Shown: piece after piece, positions 37,780 through 51,465 of the stretch
How the letters are laid out: every line of letters starts with the position of its first letter
Position numbering within the stretch: position 1 is the stretch's first letter
Assembly (NCBI GenBank): GCA_023653785.1
Contig: JAMKCH010056606.1
Coordinates: 1 to 64,000, forward strand
DNA from: Ophioderma brevispina
Lineage: Eukaryota > Echinodermata > Ophiuroidea > Amphilepidida > Ophiodermatidae
Reading direction: 5' to 3'
DNA length: 64,000 nt
Notes under the pieces: generated by a model
Database searches by the model: none
The model's input: only the letters and a program-made list of their open reading frames with translations
Told to the model about the DNA's origin: nothing
Program-made: the position numbers and the translations under genes

Positions 37780-40700
37780 CAGGAGGAATCGTGGGTGCCT
37801 GCTATTTTTTTTGGCGACAATCGAATCACCAAATACAAATTCCAGAACTGGTCACTGACTTCTTTGAGCGTATCCATTATCATGCGGAGAACAGAGTCAT
37901 GACGCCAGATATAGCGGCCCTGATCAATCAAGTTTCCAGTTTGTTCACACGTGTTTAAGGGTTCTTTGGTACGTGCAGGGTGGCACTTAGTAGTTATATT
38001 CTTTTCCCCCAACGAGTAGGGTGTTTTTTGTTTGGGAGATTATCAAGAAATGCATTGAGCATGAATTTCATGATTCCTTTCGGAAGATCATAAATAAAGG
38101 ACTTCCAGAGATGGTCGGACTTTTCCAAAAGAGCAATGTGGAGCAGATCACCTTGGACACCAGATTTTTTTTGCATGGTTCAGCCAGCCCTCGGTCATGC
38201 CACCAATCTTTTATGGATCTGGTCACCAAAGTTTTCGGTTTCTTTTCTTCTTGAGTGGCTGAGTATGATCAGACCTGTTGATCGTATTTTGACAGTATGT
38301 GGAAACAGAGAACTGCTTAACCATTGCCCTCCTCCATATGCGGGGAATCAAGAGCGTATTAACCTTGGGGGCCCCTCTTTAAATCTCGAGCACGGTGAGC
38401 CCCAACATGACATTCGAGATACAATGTAGATAATTTACTATTGAGATCGATGTGGAATAGGAATGAACTGCGCAGGGTGTGGCGAGAGGGGGGGGGAGTC
38501 AGAGCGAGACTCGTCTGGAGCATATCCCAACAAGAGTCTGACACAGTAGAAAAAGCACAATAAGAGGGTCGAAATCAACAGGGGGCAACTCCCCTCATTT
38601 CCCCCACTCATTGTTGAACTATGAGTCAAGGGCAAGGAGATTAGTTTTGGTCACGTTACTCGTGGACCGTTGGGATGAAACGGCATGATGTGGAGAGATA
38701 ATTTTTATGAGTATCTAACCTAATATTCTCCTCTAATAAACCAGAAGAAAAAAAAAGGCCTTGTCAATCCTCTCAAGGCGAGTGCAGAGGGTCTTGACGT
38801 AATCAAATGTATCTCTTGCTTTCCTGAAAATGAAATTGAATCCAGGAATTTGTGGGGATCATTTTCAATAGAATTGACATCATTGTTACCCATTTTGAAT
38901 ACAATCGTGGGGTTGGGTTTTCCACTCACAAGAGATCGTAATTTACACTTCACGGCTTTATTAAGTGTTCATTGGATGTAGTCCAGGTAGATATTTCATT
39001 TAGGAACGTTGGTGAGATTCTTTTATTTGTGGTGATGATTAAATCATCAACGAACGAGTTGTGAGTGTATTTTGTATCATTATTGAAAGCAAAGATTCGT
39101 TTTGCTGCAGTTTTTTTCCAAACTTGGATTAAAGACAGACAAAAATATTAGAGGTGTAAGGATCGCCCTGGAAACACCTTTTTGGAATCTAAAATGATTT
39201 ATTCCCACTCGAATAACACCGACCCTCTAGATTAGAATAGAGGTTCTGAATATAATCAGAAGATTAGTTAGAATTACTAAGTCTCATCATATCGAGTGTC
39301 TAATAAGCTCGTGATGAACAATCAAAGGCGTCTTCCAGGCGAAAGTACATGAATAATCCGTTTGTTGGACTTGGCATGAGACACAAGCTCGTTGAAGGCG
39401 TGATTATTTTCACATAACACCATGTTATAACCCGGATAAAAGCTTTTGACGGTGCAACAATTACATTATGTTTTTTGGTAAGATATTCTGTTTGTACTCA
39501 AGAGCCAAGATCGATGAAGTACTCTTTCCCAACACACTTGAAGACGAATCATGCAAAGTTCTCCGGCTGATTTGTTGCCTTCTTATAAATAATAATGTGT
39601 AATTGATGACGTGCACAAAGAGCGTGGGGGACTTTTGCTAAACAGTTAACACCTTGGTGCGTAACACGTCTCGCAAGAAAATGGTGAATACACGGAAGTT
39701 TTTTGAGATGCCGTAGGAATTGCATCGACCAGGGGTCCGAGACTGCTTTCTTTCTGGATCACTTTCTTTTATGTCACCTGTACGAGATGTTTAATTAAAA
39801 GAGACTTTGTGGTAGGGAGTTGTTGGACCCATGACATCTGGTGAGATCAAGGTCATCAGATTGAGAATATCTGCCTGGATAAAAAGCGTTGCGGTTTCTT
39901 GCCGAAACCCAGGTATGTAGGCTTTTCGCCCAGAGTCCCACTGCATGATTGTTTTGCAATGTCCAGAAGTTTTCTTTATTGACGTTCTTGAAAGGCAACA
40001 ACTGATTTTTCTTTCCTGGGATTCTTTAGTCGCGGATCTTTTTTCATCATTTCAAGAGCGATTAGAGTACGGAGAGCGTTCCAAACATTTACGGTCAGCA
40101 GGGTCGTTAGTTTCTCTCATACGTTTACGATAATGTTTCTTCAAATTCTTAGCATTTGCAAAACACGTTTTGAGTTTGTATTGCCCTTTGATTCTTGTCA
40201 TTAAGTCTGGTTGTGACCATAGAAAATTCCCGAATCACAACTTCAACATGCCCCGTCTCCCGCCTCTGCTGTGTCAAAATATCCGCCTGTGCATCAGGAC
40301 GGGTTTAGAATGTCCCGAAGATCGGATTATAAGCTTCCATTCTGTTTACATCAGATGGTACAGAAAACTAAGTCCGGGCATTGTATTGTTATTGGCAACA
40401 CACAAATGGCTAGGCCACTTGCATGTCAGAAGTGCCCGGTGCCAAATCTGCTATCACTTGCATGACTAGCATTACGGTGGTGCAAAATGAGTCCAGAAAA
40501 ATCCATATACAAAGTTAAAATTCAGGAGTAAACTCACAGCTAGATACTAAAATCCTCCGATACCAAGTGCCGAATCCCCGATCAATTGTACAGTAATTTT
40601 GATCGATCGGTGGCTAATAACATCTCTTGTTATAAATTATATGCTGTTGGGCCGCCTACTTGGTATTGTGAATAAATGCTTACTGCATTAGTACTTAAGT

Positions 40701-42300
40701 TAGTATACCATATTAGGGCTATTAAGCAATATCGATCTGCAGTCAATCATATGAATTGTAATTGCGCAATGGCAAATCCAATTCATTTCAGTTTTTGTTC
40801 AATTGCAAAATTTATTAGGAACTCACTTTTCATAACAGGGCACACATCTATCCGGTGTTGCGTTCATACATATAACAAGAATTGTACATTAAAAGGTTCC
40901 TATTATTTTAAGTTTACAAAACAAAATCCAGGCAGTGCATTTACTAACAAGGTGTGGCAACGGTTCGGGTCTCGTGCGTAATTCCATTATCCTAACTCCT
41001 ACTACCGTCATCTCAATTTGATAATCAGGTACATTAAATTATATTCGGATACATAATTGTAATTCAGATAACAATGATAGCGATGTTAGGATTGTTATGT
41101 GGGTATGGTGACCAACACGCTTTGGGTTACTCTTTGTCCCTTCAGCAACCGTTACATCATGTGCTATGTCCAGGTCTTAATTATTATCAGGTAATTTTTA
41201 TCGAAAAGTGGCTAATTTCCAATCTTCTCAACTCACTCATTTAATTTTCCATCATATAAAACACATAAATCGCAATTACAAGAATATGGTAGAGGAACAA
41301 CTGGAAGCAAAACTGAAAATGTTTGTACCAAGTTCATGCTGATAGGCCTCCTTCTGGTAATGTGATTATGTTGTGGTGGCACAAAGTACTTCAATTGGGA
41401 GTACCAGAATAGGTTAATATTGGCAATATTGTTCCCGCATCATCTTGGAAGTTCAATGTGTTCCATTTTTGTCATGTGTAATTAAACACACATAAGTTTG
41501 GGTCTAGTTGTATAAAGTTCGGGGGCCATTATAACTTAATTATCCCCACCTATCATCATAGCATTATCATTGATAGCAATGTTTGGGAAGTGTTTGTGGG
41601 TATTATATGACCAATAACGATTGGTTTAATACAGTCCTTTTGCCTCTATTAGGTTTGGTCGTTCCTCGTAACATTAACAAATCGTTATTGGGGTAACTTA
41701 ATTATTGCATATTGCCCGCATTGCTTTTAAGGTGTTTTTCCAAATATGTAACATGCAGCTTTGGGTAATTCATTCTCGTCAGATATAATTGGGCAATGTC
41801 CAGAAGTTTTCTTTATATTGACGTTCTTGAAAGGCAACTGATTTTTCCTGGGATTCTTTATCGCGGTCTTTTTTCAGGCGATTATGAGTACGGAGAGCTT
41901 CAGCAAACATTTTACGGTCAGCAGGGTCGTTAGTTTCTCTCATACGTTTACGATAATGTTTCTTCAAATTCTTAGCATTTTCAACACGTTTTGAGTTGTA
42001 TTGCTTGATTTCTTGACATTAAATTCTGGTTTGTCAATAGAAAATCCCGAATCACTTCAGACAGCCCGTCGCCCGCCTCTGCTGGTGTCAAAATATCACT
42101 GCCTAGTGCAGCATGGAGGGGGTTTAGAATGTCCCGAAGATCGGTATTATAAGCTTGCCATTCATGTTGACTAGCAGGTGGTACAGAAAATCTAAGTCTG
42201 GCATCTGTATGTGTTATTGGCAACACACAAATGGCTAGGCCAATGCATGTCAGAAGTGCCCGGTGCCAAATTCTGCAGTCTTGCATGACTAGCATTACGG
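37780..42300 (-). mobile_element. Decayed LINE with RT, interrupted by a duplication
   Basis: On the minus strand the region from 42.3 to 41.8 kb encodes the linker before an RT: DLRDILNPLHAALGSDILTP, then KMFAEALRTHNRLKKDRDKE and ENFWTL. A second copy of this linker lies at 40.47-39.95 kb. Beyond it, at 39.6-38.7 kb, are broken RT blocks in alternating frames: LKKLPCIHHFLA, IIYKKA..PENF, KGVFQGDPYT (the RxGxxQGD box) and FVDDLIITTNKR (equivalent to YADD). The C-terminal piece near 37.9 kb has GRYIWRHDSVLRMIMDTL, characteristic of one invertebrate LINE group. Frame jumps every 30-100 bases rule out activity. No endonuclease was recognised. The element fills part of the TM7-TM8 intron and shares the indel noise of its surroundings. 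Confidence 0.75.
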
Positions 42301-43640
42301 TGGTGCAAAATGAGTCCAGAAAAATCCATATACAAAGTTAAAATTCAGGAGTACTCACAGCTAGATACTAAAATACATCGATACAAGTGCCGAAAGTCCC
42401 CGATCAATTATTAACAGGTAATTTTGATCGATCGGTGGCTAATAACAATCTCTTGTTAATACAATTGATAATGCTGTTGGGCCTCCTACTGGTAGTGTGA
42501 ATATGGATTACGTGGCATTAAGTACTTAAGTTAGTAGTACCAGTAGTAGGGCTATTAGCAATATCGATTCATGCAGTCAATCATTAGGAAGTTGTAATTG
42601 CCAATGCAAATCCAATTCATTTCAGTTTTTGTTCAATTCAAATTTATTAGGAACTCACTTTCATAACAGTGGCACACATCTATCCGGTGGTGCGTTCATA
42701 CATATAACAAGAATTGTACATTAAAAGGTTCATTTTATTTAAAGTTTACAAAATAAAAATCCAGGCATTGCAATTTACCTAACCTAGGTGTGTAACGGTT
42801 CGGGTCTCGTGCGTAATTCCATTATCCTACCGTCATCTAATTTGGTAATCAAGGTACATTAAATTATATTCAGGATACATTAAATTGTATTCAAGATAAC
42901 AATGATAGCGATGTTAGGATTGTTAGTGTGGGTATGGGTGACCAACATCGCTTTGGTTTACTCCTTTGTCCCTTCAGCAACCGTTACATCATGTGCCTAA
43001 TGTCCAGGTCAATTATTAATTATCAGGTAATTTTTTATCGAAAAGTGGCTAATTTCCAATCTACTCAACTCAACTCATTTATTTTCCATCATATAAAACA
43101 CATAGATAATCGCAATTACAAGAAGATGGAGGAGGAACAACTGGAAGCAAAAGCCTGAAAATGTTGTACCAAAGTTCATGCTGATAGGCCTCCTTCTGGT
43201 AGTGTGATTATGGTTTGTGTGGCACTAAGTACTTCAATTGGGAGTACCAGAGTAGGGCTATCTATTGTCAATATTGTTCCCGCATCATCGGTTGGAAGCT
43301 TCATGTGTTCATTTTGTCATTTTAATTAAATAAACAAACATAAGATTGTTGTCTAGTTTTGTAGTCAAGTTCGGGTCATGATAACTTAATTCTCCCCCCA
43401 TACATCTAGCATTATCATTGCTAGCATGTTGTGATGTGTTTGTGGGTATTAATGACCAGACGCGATTGGTTTGAAGTCCTTTGCCCTCTATTAGTTTGGT
43501 CGTTCCTCGTAACATAAAAAAATCGTTATTGGGGACTTAACTTATTGATATGCCCCTCATTGCTTGTTATAGTTGTTTACAAAAATATTTAACATGCAGC
43601 TTTGGGTAATTCATTCCGTCATCTATAAGTGGGCAGTGTC
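39947..43640. repeat. Tandem duplication R2 (two ~1.85-kb copies)
   Basis: Copy 1 starts at GCAATGTCCAGAAGTTTTCT (39,947) and copy 2 at the same sequence (41,795). Both end with TTTGGGTAATTCATTC and GGGCA(A/G)TGTCC. They include the LINE linker region. Differences are again dominated by small indels. Confidence 0.9.
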
Positions 43641-45059
43641 CTTTTTTAATTTTTTGTGGAGTGTATTAGAGCACAATCCCTTTTGGAAGCCGTTTAGAGG
43701 GTCGTCGATGCCTAATGTGTAACTGTGTACTTTCAACTACGGATAAATCGCAATCTCATCATAGTGCGCAGTTGACACTCCATAGAAAAACGTATTTCAC
43801 ACATTTTGGCACTCGCCAGTGGTGTTAGGTTTGCGTCAAACTAAATCCAACAGGTTTCACATTTGATTGCACATGAAATCCTTTTGATTGAAGCTAGTCG
43901 TGCTAACGGATTTTTTAATGTTGGTTTTTAATTTTATTTAATTTAAATCTAAGTTTTGAACAAAAAGGCAATGGAAATTCTAAAGAGGGGTGGCCAGATT
44001 CAGTGGCGGTACAATTACATCATTTTCACATTGTTGTTTTTAATATCTTATCTTTTTGCTCTGTACCAAAATGCCGTACCGGGTAGTCTTAAGTTCATTC
44101 AACATCGTCCTTTTTGCAAGGGGCTGTTCATAAATGTTGGGAGTGTTGTTCAAAAGTTTGGCAATGTCCAAACACGCTCCTTTATGGCGGGCGATCTCCG
44201 AGTCAGCATTCCGCCTTTTGCCGTTATATAATCCCGGTGGTTCCATTTATTTATTGATAAGGCTTTACCCTAGACTTCATGATTGGGTAGTCAAAAGTGC
44301 AAGTGCGCAAACACTGATAGTTACTTAGTTTAACCCTAACGTCCCTAGAGGTTAAAGGTCCATGTCCCGATCGCTAATATCCTCGTCCCCGAGCCGCCCC
44401 AGATTTTTATCCGGAAGTGGTCGCCATGTTGGTATCAAAAGAAAATGTGCCCCGATGCCCGCAATGAATTTTTATTTAAATTTTCGCAGGATCTAGTTAG
44501 TGGCGATAAATCATTTCAACTTTTCAAAAGTTGTGTCGCCGTTGACATTTTTTGTTTTTATTTTCTTTCTGGTTTTGTCATAATAATGAGACTTTTAAAC
44601 AGGCGGTTACTAAAGGATAAACGCTTATGTAGATTAAGGTAACTCAATGTAATTCACTCGATATTTAAAACATTCATGTTGATGTATAGCTTGGTCTATT
44701 CCTGCAGTTTTGCACTCATCAAAAAAAAAAAAACCACTAAAGGGGGTCTGCTAATTTTCATACGGTGCTCTGTTTGTTAAACGCTTATTGCGTTTATAAA
44801 ACATTGATTGTTACTCACTCGCTATTTTGCAACTTTCATTAAAGTTATTGAAGCTTGGTCGTATTCCTGGCAGTATTGGCAGCATTCAACAAAATGGGGG
44901 TGTAGCTTTTTTCAGCAACGTTCCTCAAATGCTTGATTTTTTTCATGAACAACCCAATTCAGTTTGACTTTCCTTTTGATTCATTTGGGACAGGTATGCA
45001 TGCAGTGTGGCGTACTTTTCCATTCAACATTAACAGGAGTGGTGCATTGCGAGGTCCGA

Positions 45060-47381
45060 ACATTTCATGTCAGGAACTCGTTGGAGGATATTGTGGTGTG
45101 CCAGTGTGATTTGGGGTAAATAAATAAATAGTTTCATTATTAGATTATTATTTAGTTAAGCTGAAATCATATTAAATAATATTATATTCGTATATATTTT
45201 GATTTAGAAGCTCAACTTCAAATATCTAATTTACAGAAACTGATACTGTACATTCATTTTATCAGTTACCCTCTGCAGGCACATTCCTTTGTGAGGAAGG
45301 CTCACGTACCGTCGTGTGGTCCAAGCTGCTACAAAAACATGTTAATTTTAATCCTGTTACCTCTCACATGCACTTCCCCTGTGAGGAAGCTTACGTATAT
45401 ACCTTTTGTGAGTCCAAGCTGGCGACTAGCAAATATTAATAGAATGTCTTTTAGCGATGGTAAGGCTTCAGCTTTAGCTTATTTTGCTTAAATGGCTTAG
45501 GTAGCCGCCTTAATTGTCATATGCGTAATTCAATCACCCCCTGCTTATTAATGCAATGCTTGCTTATTTGCTTAATGCTTAGGTGGCTCGCCTTTGTTAT
45601 ATGCGTAATTCACCCATGCTTTTATTCATTAGCTTGCTATCTTTTTTTTGGGCTAATTTTAGGTAGGTTCTCCTAAAATGTAGTGGGAATCCTGCCATTA
45701 GTTACGTCTGTTTTGCTTAATATTTGCTTGCCTCAATTCTTAGGACGCTCCTATGATTCGGGCGCGAAGAAGTCCGCAACCCAGACGAGGCCATATGATA
45801 GATTTTTACTTTGCTTATACTTGCTATATATATAACGGCCTATATACTTTGCTTGCTTTGCTTAGCCTTAGGACATTCTTGATTATAATGGAATGCATGA
45901 TCATTGACAGTCATGTCCTACAATTTAAATGCGCAATAATTTTGGATCCTTGATGGCTGACACCATGGCAATTAAAAAGTTGTGCCTGCAGAGTTTGATT
46001 TCCTGTGTAAGGGTAATAACCGTTTCTAATGCGAAGTCACTGATGGACACACATTACCCCTATCATGAAATGTTTTTGGCTCTTTATCATTATTTAATTA
46101 ATTGCGCCAGTATGGCACAGTGCTAGTGCGTAGTATCAGTTGAAGTGCCGTGCCCTGTTGATTTTAGTTCTGCGTTTTTTTTTTTTTTTTTTCTTTTTTT
46201 TTGCGAGTCCACAAGTAGCAAACGGCTATAGGTCAGTAGTAATACGTCTGTTTATGGGTAGAAACGGGTTGTGTCCAATCAAAGCTTTGCTTTTTTGTCA
46301 GTTGGTTATCTGTCAATGGCAATGCCTCTTTATGTCGTCTTTTATTCGGGTTATTCATCGCTTAACATCACTGTCAGTTCGACCGAAGTTGGATCAAAAA
46401 TTTCTTTGCCCACCAACCTCCCCATATAGTAATGGTCGGGAGATGTAATTTAGTATCTCGATGGCGAGTGAATGGTGGTGTGCGAGGGTGATTTGGTAAA
46501 TAAAATAAATAAGTTCATTATAGCCTTATGTATTATATTAAGCTGAAACATAAAAGTAATATGATACTCGGATATATGTTTGATTTAGAAGCTCACAACC
46601 TCGATATTCTAATTTACAGAACTGATACTGAAAATTCAGTTTAATCTGTAACTCTCTCCAGGAACTTCCTTTGTGAGGGAGGTAGTACTCGTGTGCGTCC
46701 ACGCTGGCTACAATAAAAAGTTAATTTAATCTGTTAACTCTACGGGCACTTCCCCTGTGAGGAGGCTTTCGTACCTTTTGTGGTAGCAAGTGGCACTAGA
46801 AATATTAATATAAGTATATCCTTAGCGATGTGTAAGGCTTCAGCTTTACCTTATTGTGCTTAGCTTACGGTAGATCGTCCTTCAACTATGTCAATATGCC
46901 GTAATTCACCCATCGCTTGTTATTCAATGGCTTTGTTATTTGCTTAATGCTTAGGTAGCTCGCCTTTGTTAATGTGCGTCAGTCCCCCCATGGCTTCTAC
47001 CTATTCATGCCTTGTTATTTGTTTTGCTAATTTTAGGTAGGTTCTCCTAAAATGTAGTGGGAGGCTCTTCCATTAGGTACGTCTGTTTTGCTTAAATATT
47101 TGCTTGCCTCAATTTTAGACGCTCCTATGATGCGGTTATGCGTAAGTACCAGCCGCGAGGCCTTATTTTGATAGATTTTTACGTTGCTTATAAACTTGTA
47201 TTATATATAGGGGCCTATATAGCTTTGCTGAAGCACTTAGACATTCTGGAAATGTTGGAATAGCATATCATCTACAGTAAATGTACTAAATTGTAATGCG
47301 ACAATAAATTTTGGATCCTTGATGGCTGACAGCATGGCAATTAAAAAGTTGTGATGCATTGTTATTACTGTGTAAGGGTAA
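45060..47381. repeat. Duplication R3 with a third R1 fragment between copies
   Basis: Copy 1 (about 45,060-46,011) and copy 2 (about 46,470-47,381) share landmarks such as TAGGTTCTCCTAAAATGTAG and TTTTGGATCCTTGATGGCTG. Between them, 46,019-46,410 repeats R1 (34,690-35,040) with an inserted T-rich run at 46,175-46,202. Each R3 copy also holds shorter internal tandem repeats. Confidence 0.85.
45475..45650. repeat. ~75-bp minisatellite inside R3
   Basis: Units contain TTGCTTAATGCTTAGGTGGC then TCGCCTT...ATATGCGTAATTCA.CC. Two to three copies are visible here, and the same array is present in the other R3 copy (about 46,855-47,010). Confidence 0.65.
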
Positions 47382-49004
47382 ACAGTATATTTTTGGGCTA
47401 AGATGATCTGAAAATGTATAGTACAGATAGGTAATAATTAGTCCATAATATTAAACATGATGTTTAATAATTTGCCCATCAGATTTTCTTTTATGCATAT
47501 GTATTATTATATATTGAAAACAATCTCGGAACGTCCCAGGTCACAAACCACTGGCTTTCTGTATCTATTACCAACAATATACAGACTGATGTACGTACAA
47601 TATTACATAAAATTAATGAGCGTCGACATGTATACAATCTTCGGTCCACTATTTTCAACACATCTATAAAACCTGAGTGGACATCTTGTGAAATAACACG
47701 AAACGTGGCCGAGATTCGACTATCATAAATATCATGTCTGCCTATTAATCCGGTATGCCAGTTAGCCAATAGAATTACGCAGGTCGCTCTGGGTTTTCCT
47801 CAAATTAATCGTCGACATGAATGAAAGGTTCCAGGAAATGTTTATTAATGTTATAAATGTGGAGGTTCTAACACAAAGTCATACCATTTTTGTGGAAAAC
47901 ACTTTAAAGGTAATGGAATTATGTGTTATGTAGGTACGAAGTAAAACATTAGACACTTTTTCTGTTTCTGCGAGCATTATTAACATGTTAAGTAAATGAT
48001 GATGCTTGTCTGGGACACTCATATTGGGGGACCTGTGCGCCTGTAGGGTTAAACTGTTATAATACACATCAATGTTTAATGGATTTGAGAAACGTTAATA
48101 TACTACATGAATATCGTTTTCAGCCTATGGATAATAGTGGACATATTGTACATTGAGCAGAGGAGTTACTTGACAGTGGCTCTGGTCTTCTTGGTTGAAA
48201 CTTACGATACAATGATATTCCATAACTGATCCGCTTGAATCAAATGGCATCGCTTCTCCCATTGAAGGTTTGAATACCTTCTCATAAAAGACACCCTTCA
48301 CATGTCCAATTCAGCTGGGGAATATCAAGGCTATGGACGCTAGTTTATCACTATGAAAACTATCAATTACAAAGCAGTTGTTACAGAAATCAGCGTGTTG
48401 ATTTTCGTTGAAAAGCGTAATTCAGCCTTTGTGATGATGAAGAGTAAAACTAATATTGAGAATATTCATGTTGTGCTGACAATCATTTAGGACCTTAACT
48501 CAGGTCAAGTCTTCAGTTCAGGTACACCTTTAAACTCAATTCAATGTCATTCCGTTCAGGTTGCCGAGGGTGGATGTAAGTCTCAAGGTGAATATTACAT
48601 ATCCACCCTTTATCATCACCAACCTTTATAATGGTATAGTTAATGGAATGTCAATCACACTTTGCATAATTATTTTTCCAAAAATATGATCTCAGGACTG
48701 TGCTGTATTACACACATCCCTTTGGAAACAAGGGCTGCGCCAAAGAGTCTGGTAACGGATAGAAAAGATTAACAAGATCCAAATATCATCGGTCAATGTC
48801 ACGACTCTGTACGTGAATCGTTAAGGATATCCAGTGTTGTAGGCTAATTTCGGCGTGAGGTTCTATGGAGTAAAATAAAACCACAGCATGCGTAAAGAAG
48901 ATGGGTCAAATATACATACCTATCTGTAACATGCATGGTAACACACAATAGATGCAGTCTGCACCATTAGTCAAATTAAAGTGTCACGGAAAGTATTGAT
49001 TTAC

Positions 49005-49141
49005 CTTCGTGGACGACATATCTGAACACTTGCCGACCTTGTACCTAAAACAGTCCTAAGTAACCAAAGAACATGGCGAAACATCATACCGGCGGTGACA
49101 TGAACTCTGATTGATAGAAGCGTAACGCTACTGGCCCATCA
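49005..49141 (-). pseudogene. SLC6 transporter exon: TM7 and IL4, with internal stops
   Basis: The acceptor (T-rich tract, catttcag) and donor (GAAG|gtaaat) are good, and the phases in (2) and out (1) agree with an SLC6 TM7 exon. In the expected frame the start reads VDGPVAL and the end reads FAMFFGYLG, then VQGRQVF, then VVHEG; the last matches the family's VQG...DVVHEG. There are two in-frame stops: a TGA before the MFFGYLG part, and a TAG just before VQGR. Between them the TM7-like residues VTAGMMF (family: SFLAGFVIF) appear only in another frame. The total length is still in frame, so small gains and losses of bases cancel out. The exon identity is well supported; whether it is broken in the genome or only in this assembly is unclear. 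Confidence 0.75.
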
Positions 49142-49270
49142 CTGAAATGAAAAAAAAAAACGCAGAAAACTCTATTGATGTTACGTCTTCGTTCTATTAG
49201 TAATATGTTGCAAATTTACTCAATAAGATAGTCAGATAGAACTCTTTCATTCTTTTGTGCAAGCTAAATT

Positions 49271-49770
49271 AAAGGGACACAATGGCATGAAAAAATATTA
49301 AGACATGATGAAATGGACCCTAACTGAAATCACTTACACAAATTTGAAAACAATTTTGGTGTTTACAATTTGTTAAAAAGGGAAAGTATGTAATATTATT
49401 TTCCTTGTAAGCTTCACTTCTCAACCAAAGATGCTGACATTACTGCCAGTATGTTATCAAACTTGAAAAGCATGCAGTCATCAGCTCACAGACCGTTGCT
49501 ATTATATATGTGCTAATCCCTGCTAATCTCCCTTTCACTTGTGAGATCAATATCTTACTACGAGCCTGAAGTACAATGTCTGAATCCCGGTCTGAATACA
49601 TTCTGGCAGGGATGCCAACACCTTGATTTTCCGTGGCAGGAATTGCCACGAACTCTTGCTGTTTTTACAGAATGCAAACATCCAATTTTTTTAAAAAATT
49701 GTGGAAGTGGTTTCAGTAAGGGTCTATTTCATTATGTCTGAATATTCTTTCATGCCATTGTGTTAATAAA
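49271..49770. repeat. Inverted repeat of family D, adjacent to SLC6 TM7 exon
   Basis: The left arm reads AAAGGGACACAATGGCATGA then GACATGATGAAATGGACCCT. The right arm has AAGGGTCTATTTCATTATGT and TTTCATGCCATTGTGTTAA, its inverse. Single-arm relatives lie at 8,640-8,812 (TAAGGGTCGCATTTCATTAT, CATTGTGTCCCTTTAA) and at 1,301-1,412 (CACCTTGATTTTTCCGTGAC, compare 49,620-49,640). Confidence 0.7.
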
Positions 49771-49799
49771 TCACTGCGAAGTCCATGTATGTTTGACCA

Positions 49800-51465
49800 A
49801 AACCACCTGTTACTTCTTAGGAAGTAGTCGGCGATTTTTCAATAGGTATGATTAAATATTTCAGACTGTTTTTAAAAAATCCGCAAAATTATGGTAGTTA
49901 CCTATCAGTTCAAGGACGCATCCAAGTTGTCAGTAGGAAAGGTATTTAAAACAGTGTGAAATTTTATTTTCTGCCTCAACCAATTATTTACTGGTATTTG
50001 GTTGCAAATCAAGAAATGTGTGGGAAAACATAACATCGAGTCCAAAACCAACGAAATAAAGTGTTGTTTGAGAACCCTCCAAATCGTGTCGGTGAAAGCT
50101 TGACGAAAACATAGGGTCACTCAATCCTGTGACCTATAGTTATAGCGTTAAAGGTCAACATACATTACACTTCTTTTGCACAGGGACAACAAGGTCAGGT
50201 GGAGTTGACATAGCGGGTAATCGGCTATAATATAACAATTTACCTTAAGGAGCAAGATGATGATGGTAGTTTTTAAACAAAAATAGCCCACTAGTGACAC
50301 AAAGAGTTTCGCGGTTCTCGGCTTGCGCACTCAGCTCGCGGGCTGCCTTTTGTTTTAACCAATCAGAACAAATATGCAAATGAGGAAATGTGTACTTAAT
50401 ATGCACACTTTGTGATGACGGACCACATGCGTAATATGTGTGTCCACTACTATGTTCTATGTAAATCGGTCATTGCGTTCTGGTTCGATAAGTGAATGTT
50501 CAAGTTACCTTTTTGTTTGACCAGGGACGTGACTGCCCAACACCAACACACATCCATACAGCGTGACAGCTAAACGACTGAGGGTGTTTTGAGTCAATCC
50601 CACAGTGCACCAGTTTTGGGAAATTTTACCTAAATAGGATCATGTGATCCCATAAAAATCCTATTCTTAACACAAAAAAAAATCCTGACTTTAACGCTCA
50701 TTTTAGCCCACAAAGTGTTAGTACTTAGGGAATTTGTAGTATGATTATGAAATATCTTGTGGTTCTTAAACTTTTGGAACACTTTTTATCCCTAAGTACT
50801 GACATTTGTTTAGTACAGTACAGTATAGGGACATTGGTATGCATCATGGGATTGATTCAAAACACCCTCTGGCTAAACGCTAAGTGGTCCTTCCAGACAG
50901 CTGGCGGCTCAGAAAAAAAAAACCTTCCCCGCCATTTACCAGTGAAAACAAATTCAGACCCGACCCAAACATCGATGTCAACCCCTTGAAATCTAATAGT
51001 GGGTCCCTAATAAGCCAAATCGGCATTGTAACTTCCGGTAATATTTTTAGGACTCCTGACCTTTCACCCCGTCAATATTTCAGGAAAATTGCCTTTTGGT
51101 AATTTCAAAAAATAGATCTAAGATATGTTTTGATATTTAAAAATACAAAACATGTTTAAATAATCTATGCCATATTTTTTTTATTGGCTATATTGCTGGA
51201 ATAGTTATAAAAACATAATTATTAAAACCATATTCTTGATTTGTCAAAGGTCAAGAGTCATAAAAAGTCGCAAAACCTTCCCACAATGCATCACAAATTA
51301 TTACGAGGTTCAAAATATATACAAAAAATTAGTATAATGTAGATATGTCTCTCTCTCTATCTTTCCGTGTACATTATTCCATATATTATTTTATTTGTAT
51401 GTTTTTGATAAAATAATCATTCTAAAGCTACAATATTGTGGTTTTCCACACGAATATAAACTTAC
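49800..51465. other. SLC6 TM6-TM7 intron part, no gene seen
   Basis: The stretch contains no recognised exon. The only structure noted is an inverted pair around 50,715-50,810 (AAGTGTTAGTACTTAGGGA and TCCCTAAGTACTGACA). Open frames are under 85 codons and unfamiliar. Confidence 0.5.

Noticed and set aside
47879..49004. Possible additional SLC6 exon (TM8) just downstream of TM7
   Set aside because: Neither strand shows the YPEA...P motif here; the better TM8 match is at 33,201-33,311.
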